Source: CAUTNA01 sp964371145 (GTDB lineage Bacteria; Pseudomonadota; Alphaproteobacteria; Rs-D84). From it: a DNA stretch of 42,381 nucleotides. Every line of letters starts with the position of its first letter. Position 1 is the first letter of the stretch. The DNA lies in NCBI GenBank assembly GCA_964371145.1, contig CAYJKO010000006.1, forward strand, positions 1-42,381, given 5' to 3'. Both the position numbers and the translations under genes were made by a program. The notes under the pieces were generated by a model. The model was not told the DNA's origin, searched no databases, and saw only the letters and a list, made by a program, of their open reading frames with translations. This document shows positions 1 to 10,364 of the stretch, in pieces.

Positions 1-515
1 CCGAACAACGCTTGCACCCTTCGTATTACCGCGGCTGCTGGCACGAAGTTAGCCGGTGCTTTTTCTGTAGCTACTGTCATCATCTTCACTACTAAAAGAA
101 CTTTACAACCCGAAGGCCTTCTTCACTCACGCGGCATGGCTGGGTCAGAGTTGCCTCCATTGCCCAATATTCTTAGCTGCTGCCTCCCGTAGGAGTCTGG
201 ACCGTGTCTCAGTTCCAGCGTGGCTGATCGTCCTCTCAGACCAGCTATGGATCATCGCCTTGGTAGGCCGTTACCCTACCAACAAGCTAATCCAACGCGG
301 GCGCATCCTTCACCGATAAATCTTTCCCCTTTCGGGCGTATGCGGTATTAGCGTTCGTTTCCAAACGTTATTCCCCAGTGAAGGGCAGCTTCCCACGCGT
401 TACTCACTCGTGCGCCACTGACTTTACAGAGCAAGCTCTGTATCATCCGTTCGACTTGCATGCCTAAGACCTGCCGCCAGCGTTCGTTCTGAGCCAGGAT
501 CAAACTCTCATGTTT
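1..515 (-). rRNA. rrs: 16S ribosomal RNA, 5' part (gene runs off the window start)
   Basis: Read on the minus strand, the conserved 16S start (AGAGTTTGATCCTGGCTCAG) lies at 489-508. That puts the mature 5' end near 515 by E. coli numbering. The universal 519-region signature is complementary to 23-41, and the 338-region signature (CTCCTACGGGAGGCAG) is complementary to about 180-196. Only about the first third of the gene is present; the rest lies beyond base 1. The segment is about 30 nt shorter than the E. coli equivalent, as expected for the compact V3 region of alphaproteobacteria. The sequence shown contains no break. Confidence 0.97.
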
Positions 516-882
516 TTAAAAAAACTTGATGTTTAAGCCCGTGCACATATTCAAACTACTGACATATTATATATTTCAGTTCGTCTTTACATATTTTTAT
601 TCGCAAGACAAGTAAATTTACGAGGTGTATACTAAATTCAAAATCTATATAACCTACTACCTGTCTAGGATATGCACTATAACTTAATGTTAAAGTTTGG
701 ATGTTTTCCAAATTTAACTGTCTGCATATCCCTTCTTGAAAAAATGACATATAATTTAAAATTACACATCATTTGATGAGCTGCTTTATTAACAATGTTG
801 CGAAACTCAAAAAAACTTATTCATCTTCTTAGCTCGCTAATTTCAGGGGTTGGGATGTTTGTCTCAACTTGAAAGCTCATAA

Positions 883-911
883 AATATAACTCTGGTTTGA
901 AAAAAAGTCAA
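883..911 (-). promoter_or_regulatory. rRNA operon promoter
   Basis: On the minus strand, TTGACT (911-906) is followed by a 17-bp spacer and TATATT (888-883). This near-consensus sigma-70-type pair points toward the 16S gene. The predicted start near 876 gives a leader of about 360 nt. The AT-rich sequence upstream (912-1020) fits an UP element. No other pair of this quality lies between the 16S gene and the next gene. Confidence 0.75.
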
Positions 912-1088
912 GCGCAATTTTGAAAATAATTGTAAAAAAATGCAATTAATTTAAAAAATGGCGGATTTCTGCGGTTTTTATTTTGAACTTTTTTTCCATT
1001 TTTTTATAAAAACGCGTATTTTACGATTCGTCACACGAAAAAAGGCCATAAAAAGCCCATATTTTTTCTAAAACCGCATAAATTATCA

Positions 1089-1117
1089 AAAACAGACGAA
1101 TACGATTCGTCTGTTTT
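1089..1117. terminator. Bidirectional inverted repeat, probable terminator of the barrel gene
   Basis: A perfect 13-bp inverted repeat, AAAACAGACGAAT / ATTCGTCTGTTTT, with a 3-nt loop, begins 39 nt beyond the stop of the minus-strand gene at 1157. A/T runs flank it on both sides, so it can stop transcription in either direction and separates that gene from the rRNA promoter. Confidence 0.7.
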
Positions 1118-1156
1118 ATTTTTTTGCCTATATTTATATATATAGTAGCGTCATCA

Positions 1157-2176
1157 TTAAAAACGATACATTAAGCCCAATTTTACAACCGGATAAAACC
1201 CAATATCTGAAATACTATCGTTTGCTTCTTTTAATGCCGCATTTTTCAAATCTTCAAATTGAGATTCCAGCGCAGGCACATTACCAACCGTATTCCACGA
1301 CCCGTTAAAAACTTCTAAACTGGTGTTAACAGGCACATTCAGATCAAATCTGCCAACATCATTTGTAATAACAACACCCGCATCCAAATACAGTTTCAGA
1401 CCAGCAAACAAGCCAAAATCGAAACCAGTCCCCAAATACGGACCTGAATAATCCCAATTGAATTCAACGTCCCCCGTCATACCGGATGCATTATAACGAT
1501 ATTTTTGACCACCCATTTCAAATTCAATAGGTGCACCAAAACCATCCAACCCATCAACGACCGCGTCGGCTGCAATATTTGTATTTCCTTTCATATAGCC
1601 ACCGGAAATTCTCCAACCGCCCAGAGCAAAAGTATTTCCAAACGGATAAAAATCAACCAATACGCCCATATGTTCCGCAGAAACCTTTGTGTTTTTAGCG
1701 CTTAAAATTTCTCCCAGCCCGTTGACTTCTTTTAAAACCTCATTCGCAACGTCATCTAATTCCAATTCAATAAAATCTGTTGTTGCATAATCTGCACGAA
1801 AACCAAATCTTTTCCACCAGAACGAATCGAAGTCTTTATTCGCGTATCCGACAAAGAAATTAGCCCCACTGGTTCCCGCCCCTGCACCGATTTGCACACC
1901 GGCCGGGAAAGAATTTTCCGAATCGTTTATTTCCGATTCGAATTCTTCTGTTTCTTTTGGTTCTTCTTTTTTTACAATTTCTTCTGCAGATTTTTTGTCG
2001 GCAGCCATTAATACTTTTTCATCTGACTTTGCATACAAAGAATCATTTGAATCTTTTTTCATATCCACATCTATTAACTTTTCTTCTGATGGTGGCAACA
2101 TATCTTTTTGAACGTCAAGAGAATAAGCCGGCACAGATAACGCCAACACAGACACAAATGGAATTATTTTTTTCAT
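1157..2176 (-). CDS. Outer-membrane beta-barrel protein
   Basis: This 339-residue protein has a signal peptide (MKKIIPFVSVLALSVPAYS) and then an acidic, low-complexity linker rich in Glu, Lys and Asp (about residues 25-90). The remainder is alternating polar/aromatic strands rich in Gly (such as GVQIGAGAGTSG and FDFGLFAGLKLYLDAGV) and ends in YRF. A terminal Phe is the usual BAM recognition signal, so an outer-membrane barrel is well supported. The exact family and cargo are not recognised. The start at 2176 was chosen over an upstream ATG at 2245 because AGGAGTC stands in front of it and the signal peptide begins there. The long charged linker before the barrel could reach through the periplasm or bind peptidoglycan, but no known domain is visible in it. 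Confidence 0.75.
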   Translation of the reverse strand: MKKIIPFVSVLALSVPAYSLDVQKDMLPPSEEKLIDVDMKKDSNDSLYAKSDEKVLMAADKKSAEEIVKKEEPKETEEFESEINDSENSFPAGVQIGAGAGTSGANFFVGYANKDFDSFWWKRFGFRADYATTDFIELELDDVANEVLKEVNGLGEILSAKNTKVSAEHMGVLVDFYPFGNTFALGGWRISGGYMKGNTNIAADAVVDGLDGFGAPIEFEMGGQKYRYNASGMTGDVEFNWDYSGPYLGTGFDFGLFAGLKLYLDAGVVITNDVGRFDLNVPVNTSLEVFNGSWNTVGNVPALESQFEDLKNAALKEANDSISDIGFYPVVKLGLMYRF

Positions 2177-2279
2177 AATTAAAGACTCCTTTTTTATCTT
2201 TGATAAATTAAATTTAACCATTTTCGGAAAAAATTCACAACACAATTATTTTTATGTTTTAAAAAGCAGGTTTTTTTGA

Positions 2280-2285
2280 TATAAT
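2280..2285 (+). promoter_or_regulatory. Extended -10 box for the exported protein at 2293, leaderless arrangement
   Basis: TGA-TATAAT (TG at 2277-2278, TATAAT at 2280-2285) stands 7 nt before the ATG at 2293. Transcription would start at or within a base or two of the start codon. There is no Shine-Dalgarno sequence. No clear -35 is seen, which is typical of extended -10 promoters. Confidence 0.55.
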
Positions 2286-2292
2286 ATGTATT

Positions 2293-3312
2293 ATGAAATT
2301 AAAAAACGTTATATTTACGGGCTTTTTATGCAGCGCAATTTCTTTAAATGCGGTTGCATCTGATTACATCCCAGACCAAGAAGAATTAATTGTACCGGAA
2401 TACACGTCTGTTTTTTCTGACGATACTTTTGGTAACTTGGTGGAATACGCACCAAATGCTATATCTGCAAAAACACCTGAAGAATACAGAATATTAATTC
2501 AATCGACAGGCGAAATCCCAAATGATGTAAAAAACGAATTGTTAAGCGATTGGTTCGTCGACAAATGGTTTCCTGAACACATTGTTGTGTCCGAAGCCGA
2601 CGTTGGCCGCGGAAATGATTTTGATATTACAGATGAAATGATTGTTAATTTCAGAAGCATCGAACGCCCACGCAATATTTTGGATATATTAGAATCAGAA
2701 AAAAGAAACGCTAATAAATCAAAATGTCCATTCGATACAAAATCTAAATGTGACATATGGAAAACAAAACCGACGGTTAATGAAAATACTTATGACGCAC
2801 CAAAAACTATGCGTATGACGTATCTGGACAAATTCATTATGCAATCGGTCTCTGACAAAAATTTTTGCGCAAATAAAAAAATTGCAAAACCATTTGTTAA
2901 CGCATATAAAAATTTGATGAACATGTCCAATATATGTTGCACAGAGACAATGGTGCACAAATTAAAGACTTATGAAATAAAACCTGCCTCTATTTATACA
3001 TTTTTGGCGGACGACGCAAATTATTATCACGCAACCGAACGTTGTTTGGCAATGACCGACGCACAACTGGATGAAGAATTTCCATTAGACTATGCAATTT
3101 TCATCGCAGATACCAGAAACAGCTGTTTATGTAAAAACCGTGATGCTTTTGAATATGCATTACAACCTTTTGCACAATTGTATGATTTGTTTCCAGAATT
3201 TGCGGAATTTGATTTTAAATACACATATACTGATGATCTGGGACGTGAAACGGCCGTTTCAATAAATGAAGACGTTTTGAACATTATGTCTCAATTAAAA
3301 GCTTGTCCGTAA
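2293..3312 (+). CDS. Exported protein of unknown function
   Basis: This 339-residue protein has a cleavable signal peptide (about 1-22, ending near AVAS). The mature part is mixed alpha/beta in composition, without transmembrane segments. It carries about ten cysteines, including CPF...KCD near residue 145 and a CC pair near 218, and it ends in a Cys. This pattern fits a disulfide-bonded periplasmic or surface protein. No family is recognised. The gene sits 45 nt upstream of lpxD in the same orientation, but lpxD has its own -10 box, so co-transcription is not required. In many proteobacteria bamA occupies the slot before lpxD; this protein is not BamA. Confidence 0.7.
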   Translation: MKLKNVIFTGFLCSAISLNAVASDYIPDQEELIVPEYTSVFSDDTFGNLVEYAPNAISAKTPEEYRILIQSTGEIPNDVKNELLSDWFVDKWFPEHIVVSEADVGRGNDFDITDEMIVNFRSIERPRNILDILESEKRNANKSKCPFDTKSKCDIWKTKPTVNENTYDAPKTMRMTYLDKFIMQSVSDKNFCANKKIAKPFVNAYKNLMNMSNICCTETMVHKLKTYEIKPASIYTFLADDANYYHATERCLAMTDAQLDEEFPLDYAIFIADTRNSCLCKNRDAFEYALQPFAQLYDLFPEFAEFDFKYTYTDDLGRETAVSINEDVLNIMSQLKACP

Positions 3313-3322
3313 AAAAAAGCAA

Positions 3323-3350
3323 TTGTATTTTAATTTTTTTATCTTATAAT
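3323..3350 (+). promoter_or_regulatory. lpxD promoter, leaderless arrangement
   Basis: TTGTAT (3323-3328), a 16-bp spacer and TATAAT (3345-3350) end 7 nt before the lpxD ATG at 3358. No Shine-Dalgarno is present. The predicted transcript starts at the initiation codon, the same geometry as at 2293 and at rpoH. Confidence 0.6.
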
Positions 3351-3357
3351 CTATTCT

Positions 3358-4398
3358 ATGTTTAAAATTATAAAATCTTTATTAACGCCAAAAGGGCTAA
3401 AAATCACGGCTGGCGAATTGGCGACCAAGTTGGGTCTGGAATTAATCGGTGATGCGAAAACAGTTATTCGTTCTATTGCGCCTATTGCGGACGCGGGCTT
3501 TGGGCAATTGACATTTTATTCAACGGAACAGAACAGCACAGCTTTTAAAGTATTGCCAGTTGATGTTTTAAAGAAAACAAAAGCAAGCATAATAGTTATC
3601 CAACCAGAACAAGTCGAATTTGCACCATCTGGTGCGACTTTGTTGGTAACGGGTTCACCACGCGGTGAAATGGTGAAAATTTTGGGCGAAGTATACCGTG
3701 AAAAACCAAGATTTGGTGTACATTTTACTGCACACATAGAAAGACGCGTTTATTTTAAAAAGAAAAAAACTGTATATATTGGCCAAAATGCAACTGTCGA
3801 ATCTGGTGCATCTATTGGTGAAAATGTTAAAATTTACCCAAATGCATTTATCGGCAAAAACGTAGTATTGGGCGCAGGAACAATTGTCCATAGTGGCGCC
3901 CACATAGAAAACGCTACAATTGGCGCAAATTGCATAATACACGCGAACGCAGTTATCGGCAAAGACGGATTTGGTTACACCAGACAAGATGGCAAAAACG
4001 TGTTTATTCCACACGTTGGACGCGTTATTTTGGGCGACCGCGTATCTATCGGGTCTTGTTCTTGTGTTGATCGTGGCGCTATGACAGATACGAAAATCGG
4101 AAATGGAACAAAAATTGATAATTTAGTGCAAATAGCGCATGGCGTTATTATAGGCGACGAATGTTTCGTTGCGGCACAAACGGGAATTGCGGGTGGTTGT
4201 ATAATTGGTAACCGCGCATTAATCGGTGGCCAGGTTGGTCTGGCGAACAAGGTAAACGTTGGGGACGATGCGGAAATCGGTGCGCACAGTGGTGTATTTC
4301 GCAGCATCCCGAATGGTGAACGTTGGATGGGTTATCCAGCGGGTGTTGGAACCGAAATGATGCGACATTATGCTTGGCTGCGCAAGAATACAAAGTAA
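3358..4398 (+). CDS. lpxD: UDP-3-O-(3-hydroxyacyl)glucosamine N-acyltransferase LpxD
   Basis: LpxD adds the N-linked 3-hydroxyacyl chain from acyl-ACP to UDP-3-O-acylglucosamine, the third step of lipid A synthesis, in the cytoplasm. The 346 residues match the usual family length. Residues about 18-100 form the N-terminal uridine-binding domain (with GQLTFYST), followed by a left-handed beta-helix of hexapeptide repeats (about 125-310) and a C-terminal helix. The catalytic His lies in NLVQIAHGVIIGD (His261). fabZ follows 16 nt downstream, the classic lpxD-fabZ order; lpxA and bamA are not adjacent here. Lipid A synthesis implies a real LPS-bearing outer membrane. Confidence 0.95.
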   Translation: MFKIIKSLLTPKGLKITAGELATKLGLELIGDAKTVIRSIAPIADAGFGQLTFYSTEQNSTAFKVLPVDVLKKTKASIIVIQPEQVEFAPSGATLLVTGSPRGEMVKILGEVYREKPRFGVHFTAHIERRVYFKKKKTVYIGQNATVESGASIGENVKIYPNAFIGKNVVLGAGTIVHSGAHIENATIGANCIIHANAVIGKDGFGYTRQDGKNVFIPHVGRVILGDRVSIGSCSCVDRGAMTDTKIGNGTKIDNLVQIAHGVIIGDECFVAAQTGIAGGCIIGNRALIGGQVGLANKVNVGDDAEIGAHSGVFRSIPNGERWMGYPAGVGTEMMRHYAWLRKNTK

Positions 4399-4414
4399 AA
4401 AAAAGGAAAGTATA

Positions 4415-4861
4415 ATGGAAACAGCAGATAAAAAATTAATACAACAAGTAATACCACACCGTGGCGATATGTTATTGATTGACGAAGTTCGTGAATACGG
4501 TAACGAAAGCGCAGTTGGAATTCATAACGTACATGATGGCGAATTTTGGTGTGCGGGACATTTCCCACAAAACCCTATTATGCCGGGTGTGTTGCAAATC
4601 GAAGCAATGGCGCAAACCGCATGCTTTATGGCTTTGACAAAGATGGGCGTAACCGACGGCAGCCGTTTGGGTTATTTTACAACAATTGACAAGGCTAAAT
4701 TCTTTCATATGGTAAAACCAGGCGACATATTGGAATTACACGTAGAATTATTATTATCAAAAATGCGTTTATATAAATTTCATGGAATCGCAATGGTTGG
4801 CGGGAAAAAAGTATCCGAAGCCACATTTACCGCGATAATAGAAGACGAACCAAAACAATAA
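4415..4861 (+). CDS. fabZ: 3-hydroxyacyl-[acyl-carrier-protein] dehydratase FabZ
   Basis: FabZ dehydrates 3-hydroxyacyl-ACP during fatty-acid elongation and competes with the lipid A pathway for the same substrate. The 148-residue hot-dog-fold protein has PHRGDMLLID near its N terminus and the catalytic pair His49 (in CAGHFP) and Glu63 (in LQIEAMAQ). The start at 4415 is preceded by AAAGGAAAG at good spacing, which excludes the longer frame from 4370 that overlaps lpxD. It is the second gene of the lpxD operon and ends just before a strong terminator and the scaffold gap. Confidence 0.96.
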   Translation: METADKKLIQQVIPHRGDMLLIDEVREYGNESAVGIHNVHDGEFWCAGHFPQNPIMPGVLQIEAMAQTACFMALTKMGVTDGSRLGYFTTIDKAKFFHMVKPGDILELHVELLLSKMRLYKFHGIAMVGGKKVSEATFTAIIEDEPKQ

Positions 4862-4866
4862 AAAAG

Positions 4867-4888
4867 AACGCCCGATTGGGCGTTTTTA
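4867..4888 (+). terminator. lpxD-fabZ terminator
   Basis: The perfect stem AACGCCC-GATT-GGGCGTT is followed by T residues at the gap edge, 6 nt after the fabZ stop. The same 18-base hairpin recurs at 28771-28788. It may also serve a converging gene hidden in the gap. Confidence 0.85.
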
Positions 4889-4988
4889 NNNNNNNNNNNN
4901 NNNNNNNNNNNNNNNNNNNNNNNNNNNNNNNNNNNNNNNNNNNNNNNNNNNNNNNNNNNNNNNNNNNNNNNNNNNNNNNNNNNNNNNN
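4889..4988. other. Assembly gap of exactly 100 N
   Basis: A run of exactly 100 N is a scaffolding placeholder, so the true length is unknown. The C-terminal end of the minus-strand gene at 4989 lies in it, and other genes could too. Any reading frame drawn across it is artificial. Confidence 0.97.
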
Positions 4989-6285
<1,297 letters not shown>

Positions 6286-6335
6286 ATTCTCTCTTACCAT
6301 ATATTTTACCACAGTTTTAAAAAAGAAAAAAGAAA

Positions 6336-6357
6336 AAAACACCCATACGGGTGTTTT
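6336..6357 (-). terminator. Terminator of the giant Cys-rich gene
   Basis: The stem AAAACACCC-ATAC-GGGTGTTTT is followed on the minus strand by a long T run. It begins 8 nt past the stop of the gene at 6365 and separates it from the downstream Ala-rich gene, which therefore needs its own promoter. Confidence 0.85.
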
Positions 6358-6364
6358 ATTTTAT

Positions 6365-9301
6365 TTAAAATTCGGTTGAAATCATATCACCGTATGAACC
6401 GACTTCGTCCGGTCCGATATAACATTTGATTTTTGAACCAATTTCATCCATCCATTCTTGGATTGCAGCTGCTTTTTCCGCATCAACCTTTGCATCCAAA
6501 GATTGTTTGGTTGCTTGGTACCCAATAATACCACCGGCTGTACCTGTAACTGCCGCACCCGCACCAATTCCAATCCAATTCGTCAGATCTTTTGATTCTG
6601 TCGTATCAGATGAATTATTTGCAGCATCAAAATTCTTTTGTGCCACGCCCAACACTGCTGTTGCGGCTTTACAGTCATCTGAAGTACTGTTAGTATCTGC
6701 GCAAGCATTTGTTTTTTCCGTTGTTGCGCGTTGCAATTCAGATGTTGCTTTTGCTAAATCATTTTTGTTACCTGTTTTGCCTTCGATTAAATCTTGAACG
6801 GCATTACCACCAAATCCGCCACCGATTAAACCTGCAACTGTTGTACCCAAAGATACCCATCCAGCTGTTTTTTTATTTTTGGCATATTGATCTGCATAAC
6901 TTTCTTCGATTTGTTCCGTGATATTATCCAACACATCTTGATCTATCCAAGATCCGCAAGTAAATGAATCACCGGCTGCGAAATATCCAATTGAATCACC
7001 GCCCAAAGAATCTTGTATCATTTTGTCATCAGACAATACAGTTACGCGAATACGGCAGAAACTGTCATAGATTTCATTACTGGCCACGAAATCATTTGAC
7101 CCCAAACCTTTTAATGAATAATCTTTTGGTAATTTATTGCTGCGTAATTTTGACCACATAAATGTACCACCAACATTTTTCGCACCTGTGATACCGGTGT
7201 TGCCGGACATACACATATTTTGTTGTTTTGTTAATTTTGCGTTATATTGCGCTTGGGCTTCTTTTTCCAAATCAAAGATTAATTCAGAGAATAAATTTTC
7301 GCCGGCCTCGGTTATCGCATAATCCATAAATGACACCATATATGGTTCTGTGAATAAACCAGAACAATTGCCAACCGCGCCTGTTTCAGGATTTGTGCAC
7401 AATTCTTCACCCAATGCATTTGTTGCTTGGATTATATTAACCGTTTCATCAACGCCATATTGACCCGCAGACAACCAACCATCACGAACGGTTGAGGCTT
7501 TGTTTGCACCAGTCCCCCAAGCAGACGAATAATCATCCGCCATTAATGACGCGTTAATACGTGCAGATTCTGTTTGTAAATGTTCGTTACATGTTGAGTT
7601 CTTTTTAACAGTATCCAAACACAATCCCAACGCAACAGTATAATCCAACACACCACCAACACGGTTCATGCTGTCGTTAAAGCTTTCTGAATTTGTAGCG
7701 GTCAAAGATGAAAATATATCGTTACGGTTTCTGTAACAATTTTCGAAATCTGTTCCGCATTCTGTACGGATACATCCCGTTGCAACAGATTCACATTGTG
7801 ATTTCATTTGAGCCAAAGCCGCATCATTATATGATGTTGACAATCTGGCATTCAATAAACCAATCACACCGATTTCGTCTTTCGCGCTTGAATCTGCAGA
7901 TGGGAACAATTTAGAAAACAAATCATCTTCAAAATCTAATACGCCTGTTGTCATATTAAATGTAGCGCCTGCATATTTACAATAATTATCATTATTTACA
8001 ATCGCAGAACATCCATTATAGATATCAGAATATGTACGAGAGCTGTTTACACCGACATCACCTGATTTTGCAGACGGATCATATGACAATGCGTAACATG
8101 CAGAACCAATACCGCCACCGCAAGAATTCATAGCACAATCGGTGATTGTATCAATACAACGTTCTTTTGTTGTTTCATCGAATTCAGTAATTAAATCTTC
8201 AATTTTTGATTCCATAGAATCGCTCATACGTGTTGCATATGCTTCTTCAAAGATATCGTATTTGTTATCTTCATCACGCAATTGAGAATTTGTTGGCATT
8301 GCACCATTACCTACGAATGTTGCATAACAATATTTATTCGATGAAATTGTATCAAAACATTTATCGGAAATATATCCACGAACGGCAGAACCGTTAATTG
8401 TTTCGAAAGAATAATCGTCCACAGATTTTGCAACAATAGAAGTATTAGACACAGCGTCCGCCGCATTTGATATTGTTACGTTGCTGCCTTCTTTACATTT
8501 ATATGGATTGGACGCACATGCGTTTACGATACATTGATCTGCAACTTTATAACAAGTAGATACCGCATTAATCGCCGCCAATGCCGCACCTTCTTCGATT
8601 GCAACACCCAAACGACTGGAAGCCGCCGGAGAATTAGAAGGAGAAGTCGTCCCAAACAATTCTTTTATACCGTCTTCTTGACATCTGGCCAATGTAGATT
8701 CACAAAATATTTTTTGAGTTTTAAATTCAGTATTACCGGTACACAATTCGAAATCTGAACCACAAACATCAGATCTTTTTAAACAAGATTCATATCTGCG
8801 TACACATGTTGATGTATCATAACGATTGTTTAAATATCCGGCTTCGACCATTTGACCCAAAACGCTGGTTGATAATGGATAAGTGTAATCAGCGTCAGTC
8901 GCGGTTGAAACCTTGGTAGCAAATGCAGTTGTAGCAGTCGTACCGTATAATTTATTTATAACAGTTGAAGAACATTGTGATAAAGTGCTGGCGCACATAC
9001 CTTGTTTTGCAAACAACAAAGTTTTATTTGTACATTCTTCGAAATCAGAACCACAAACGTCCCCGCCTTTTAAACATTGGATATAATTTTCAGAACAAGC
9101 TGCGTCCTCTTCTTCGATATCCGTTGCCGTTGATGTAGATGTTACATACGTTGGTGATGTTGTTAACAAAGAACCCGCGATTGACGGCATACGCGTAACA
9201 GGCACCATAGACGTCATACTGACGCGAGATGTCAACGCAAAACCGGCAGGCAAAGTTGCCATAACCGCAAGAAAACCAATACTTTTATACAGAAAATTCA
9301 T
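6365..9301 (-). CDS. Giant exported Cys-rich repeat protein (978 aa)
   Basis: A signal peptide (about 1-25) leads into a Thr/Ser-rich stretch and then Cys-rich modules. A core CGSDFExC motif, flanked by CxxxYxxCLK before and a CxxTLxxC element after, occurs near residues 70-115 and again near 165-205. A looser version (CGTDFENC) lies near 520. Between them are long Cys-containing segments. Toward the C terminus are two Gly/Ala-rich hydrophobic stretches of glycine-zipper type (near GLIGGGFGGNA and GIGAGAAVTGTAGGIIG), each followed by a charged helix. These could insert in a membrane or oligomerise. The start at 9301 has GGAG 7 nt upstream. No known family is recognised. Cell-surface or secreted location is inferred from the signal peptide and the many Cys. 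Confidence 0.75.
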   Translation of the reverse strand: MNFLYKSIGFLAVMATLPAGFALTSRVSMTSMVPVTRMPSIAGSLLTTSPTYVTSTSTATDIEEEDAACSENYIQCLKGGDVCGSDFEECTNKTLLFAKQGMCASTLSQCSSTVINKLYGTTATTAFATKVSTATDADYTYPLSTSVLGQMVEAGYLNNRYDTSTCVRRYESCLKRSDVCGSDFELCTGNTEFKTQKIFCESTLARCQEDGIKELFGTTSPSNSPAASSRLGVAIEEGAALAAINAVSTCYKVADQCIVNACASNPYKCKEGSNVTISNAADAVSNTSIVAKSVDDYSFETINGSAVRGYISDKCFDTISSNKYCYATFVGNGAMPTNSQLRDEDNKYDIFEEAYATRMSDSMESKIEDLITEFDETTKERCIDTITDCAMNSCGGGIGSACYALSYDPSAKSGDVGVNSSRTYSDIYNGCSAIVNNDNYCKYAGATFNMTTGVLDFEDDLFSKLFPSADSSAKDEIGVIGLLNARLSTSYNDAALAQMKSQCESVATGCIRTECGTDFENCYRNRNDIFSSLTATNSESFNDSMNRVGGVLDYTVALGLCLDTVKKNSTCNEHLQTESARINASLMADDYSSAWGTGANKASTVRDGWLSAGQYGVDETVNIIQATNALGEELCTNPETGAVGNCSGLFTEPYMVSFMDYAITEAGENLFSELIFDLEKEAQAQYNAKLTKQQNMCMSGNTGITGAKNVGGTFMWSKLRSNKLPKDYSLKGLGSNDFVASNEIYDSFCRIRVTVLSDDKMIQDSLGGDSIGYFAAGDSFTCGSWIDQDVLDNITEQIEESYADQYAKNKKTAGWVSLGTTVAGLIGGGFGGNAVQDLIEGKTGNKNDLAKATSELQRATTEKTNACADTNSTSDDCKAATAVLGVAQKNFDAANNSSDTTESKDLTNWIGIGAGAAVTGTAGGIIGYQATKQSLDAKVDAEKAAAIQEWMDEIGSKIKCYIGPDEVGSYGDMISTEF

Positions 9302-9328
9302 TCCCGACTCCATTATCTATTCATGGTC

Positions 9329-9357
9329 ATTATATCATAAAAAGTCGGGTCGTACAA
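9329..9357 (-). promoter_or_regulatory. Promoter of the giant Cys-rich gene
   Basis: On the minus strand TTGTAC (9357-9352), a 17-bp spacer and TATAAT (9334-9329) form a good pair, with TG one base before the -10 (extended -10). The predicted start near 9322 gives a leader of about 20 nt containing the GGAG ribosome site. Confidence 0.75.
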
Positions 9358-9377
9358 TTAAAAAAAGCGAAAAATCT

Positions 9378-10355
9378 CTATCTTTCTTGGGCGCAGTCCA
9401 AGATATATTTTAAAGACAACATGTCAGCCGGCAACTTTGTGTTGAACTTTAATAATTCGCCTGTTATTGGATGATTAAATTCCAATATCTTTGCGTGCAA
9501 CATTTGCCCGTCGTTTTCTTTCAAAAAATCCAATAAATCTGGATTTTTAACGGACCCCAAACGAGTCGAACCACGACCATATAACGGATCACACAACACA
9601 GGGAAACCATGAGAAGACAAATGCACGCGAATTTGATGAGTACGCCCTGTTTTCAAAGTGCATCGAATTTCAGATATTTTAGAACGAGTCCAAACGTTTA
9701 ATAATTCGACTTCGGTTTCTGCATGTTTTCCGCCAACTTTTACCATAGACATTTTTTGACGATTACGTGATGAACGCGCTATGTTACCCGTTATATCGGC
9801 AAAAGTCCAACTTGGGATTCCCCACACAAACGCAGAATATTTACGCAACAAAGTGTGATCTGCAAATGTTTTCACCAATTCTTTAAACGCAGCGTCCGTT
9901 TTTGCCAAAACCACAACGCCGCTGGTATCTTTATCCAAACGATGCACAACACCGGGACGCACCCCGCCGCCAGCCGGCGCCAAATTTGTATGTGATAAAA
10001 TTGTTTGAACCAAAGTCCCCGTCGCATTTCCGGCCGCCGGATACATAACAACCCCGCGCGGTTTATTCACAACAATAATATCATCGTCTTCGAACAAAAT
10101 ATCTAAATCAAAGCTTTTTTCTGCGACCAGATTTTCTGACACTTTATTTTCAATCACAACTTCGACGATATATTCGGAATCCAATTTTACTTTTTCTGAA
10201 ATTTTGGTCGGCATCAATTCACCGTTCACCAATTTATTTACGATAAATTTTTGGATTTCAGATCGTGAATATTGTGGCAAATTTAATGATAAAAATTTAT
10301 CCAAACGAATATTTTCGAATTCTTCTGTTACTGTAAAATTTAATTTTTCTGACAT
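9378..10355 (-). CDS. rluD: 23S rRNA pseudouridine synthase, RluD type
   Basis: The enzyme converts uridines in helix 69 of 23S rRNA to pseudouridine (positions 1911/1915/1917 in E. coli). The 325 residues are of normal length. An S4 RNA-binding domain (about 15-75) precedes the catalytic domain, which has the RluA-family motif HRLDKDTSG with catalytic Asp141, plus TGRTHQIRVHLSSHGFPVLCDPLYG further on. It is the last gene of a minus-strand operon beginning with pilin-like genes. In many alphaproteobacteria rluD lies beside rpoH; here the two are 19 kb apart. A related enzyme (RluC or RluA) cannot be fully excluded, but the S4 domain favours RluD. Confidence 0.9.
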   Translation of the reverse strand: MSEKLNFTVTEEFENIRLDKFLSLNLPQYSRSEIQKFIVNKLVNGELMPTKISEKVKLDSEYIVEVVIENKVSENLVAEKSFDLDILFEDDDIIVVNKPRGVVMYPAAGNATGTLVQTILSHTNLAPAGGGVRPGVVHRLDKDTSGVVVLAKTDAAFKELVKTFADHTLLRKYSAFVWGIPSWTFADITGNIARSSRNRQKMSMVKVGGKHAETEVELLNVWTRSKISEIRCTLKTGRTHQIRVHLSSHGFPVLCDPLYGRGSTRLGSVKNPDLLDFLKENDGQMLHAKILEFNHPITGELLKFNTKLPADMLSLKYILDCAQER

Positions 10356-10364
10356 AATTTTATA

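Larger units (their letters stand above)
516..1156. other. 16S leader and upstream intergenic region
   Basis: These 640 bases hold no convincing gene. Bases 516 to about 876 are the transcribed leader of the rRNA operon, then comes its promoter (883-911), an AT-rich upstream stretch with A/T tracts that could act as an UP element, and an inverted repeat at 1089-1117. A 64-codon frame on the minus strand inside the leader (556-750) has no ribosome binding site and is probably chance. Confidence 0.7.

Noticed and set aside
556..750. 64-codon frame in the 16S leader
   Set aside because: It lies in the rRNA leader transcript, has no ribosome site and no recognisable protein features.
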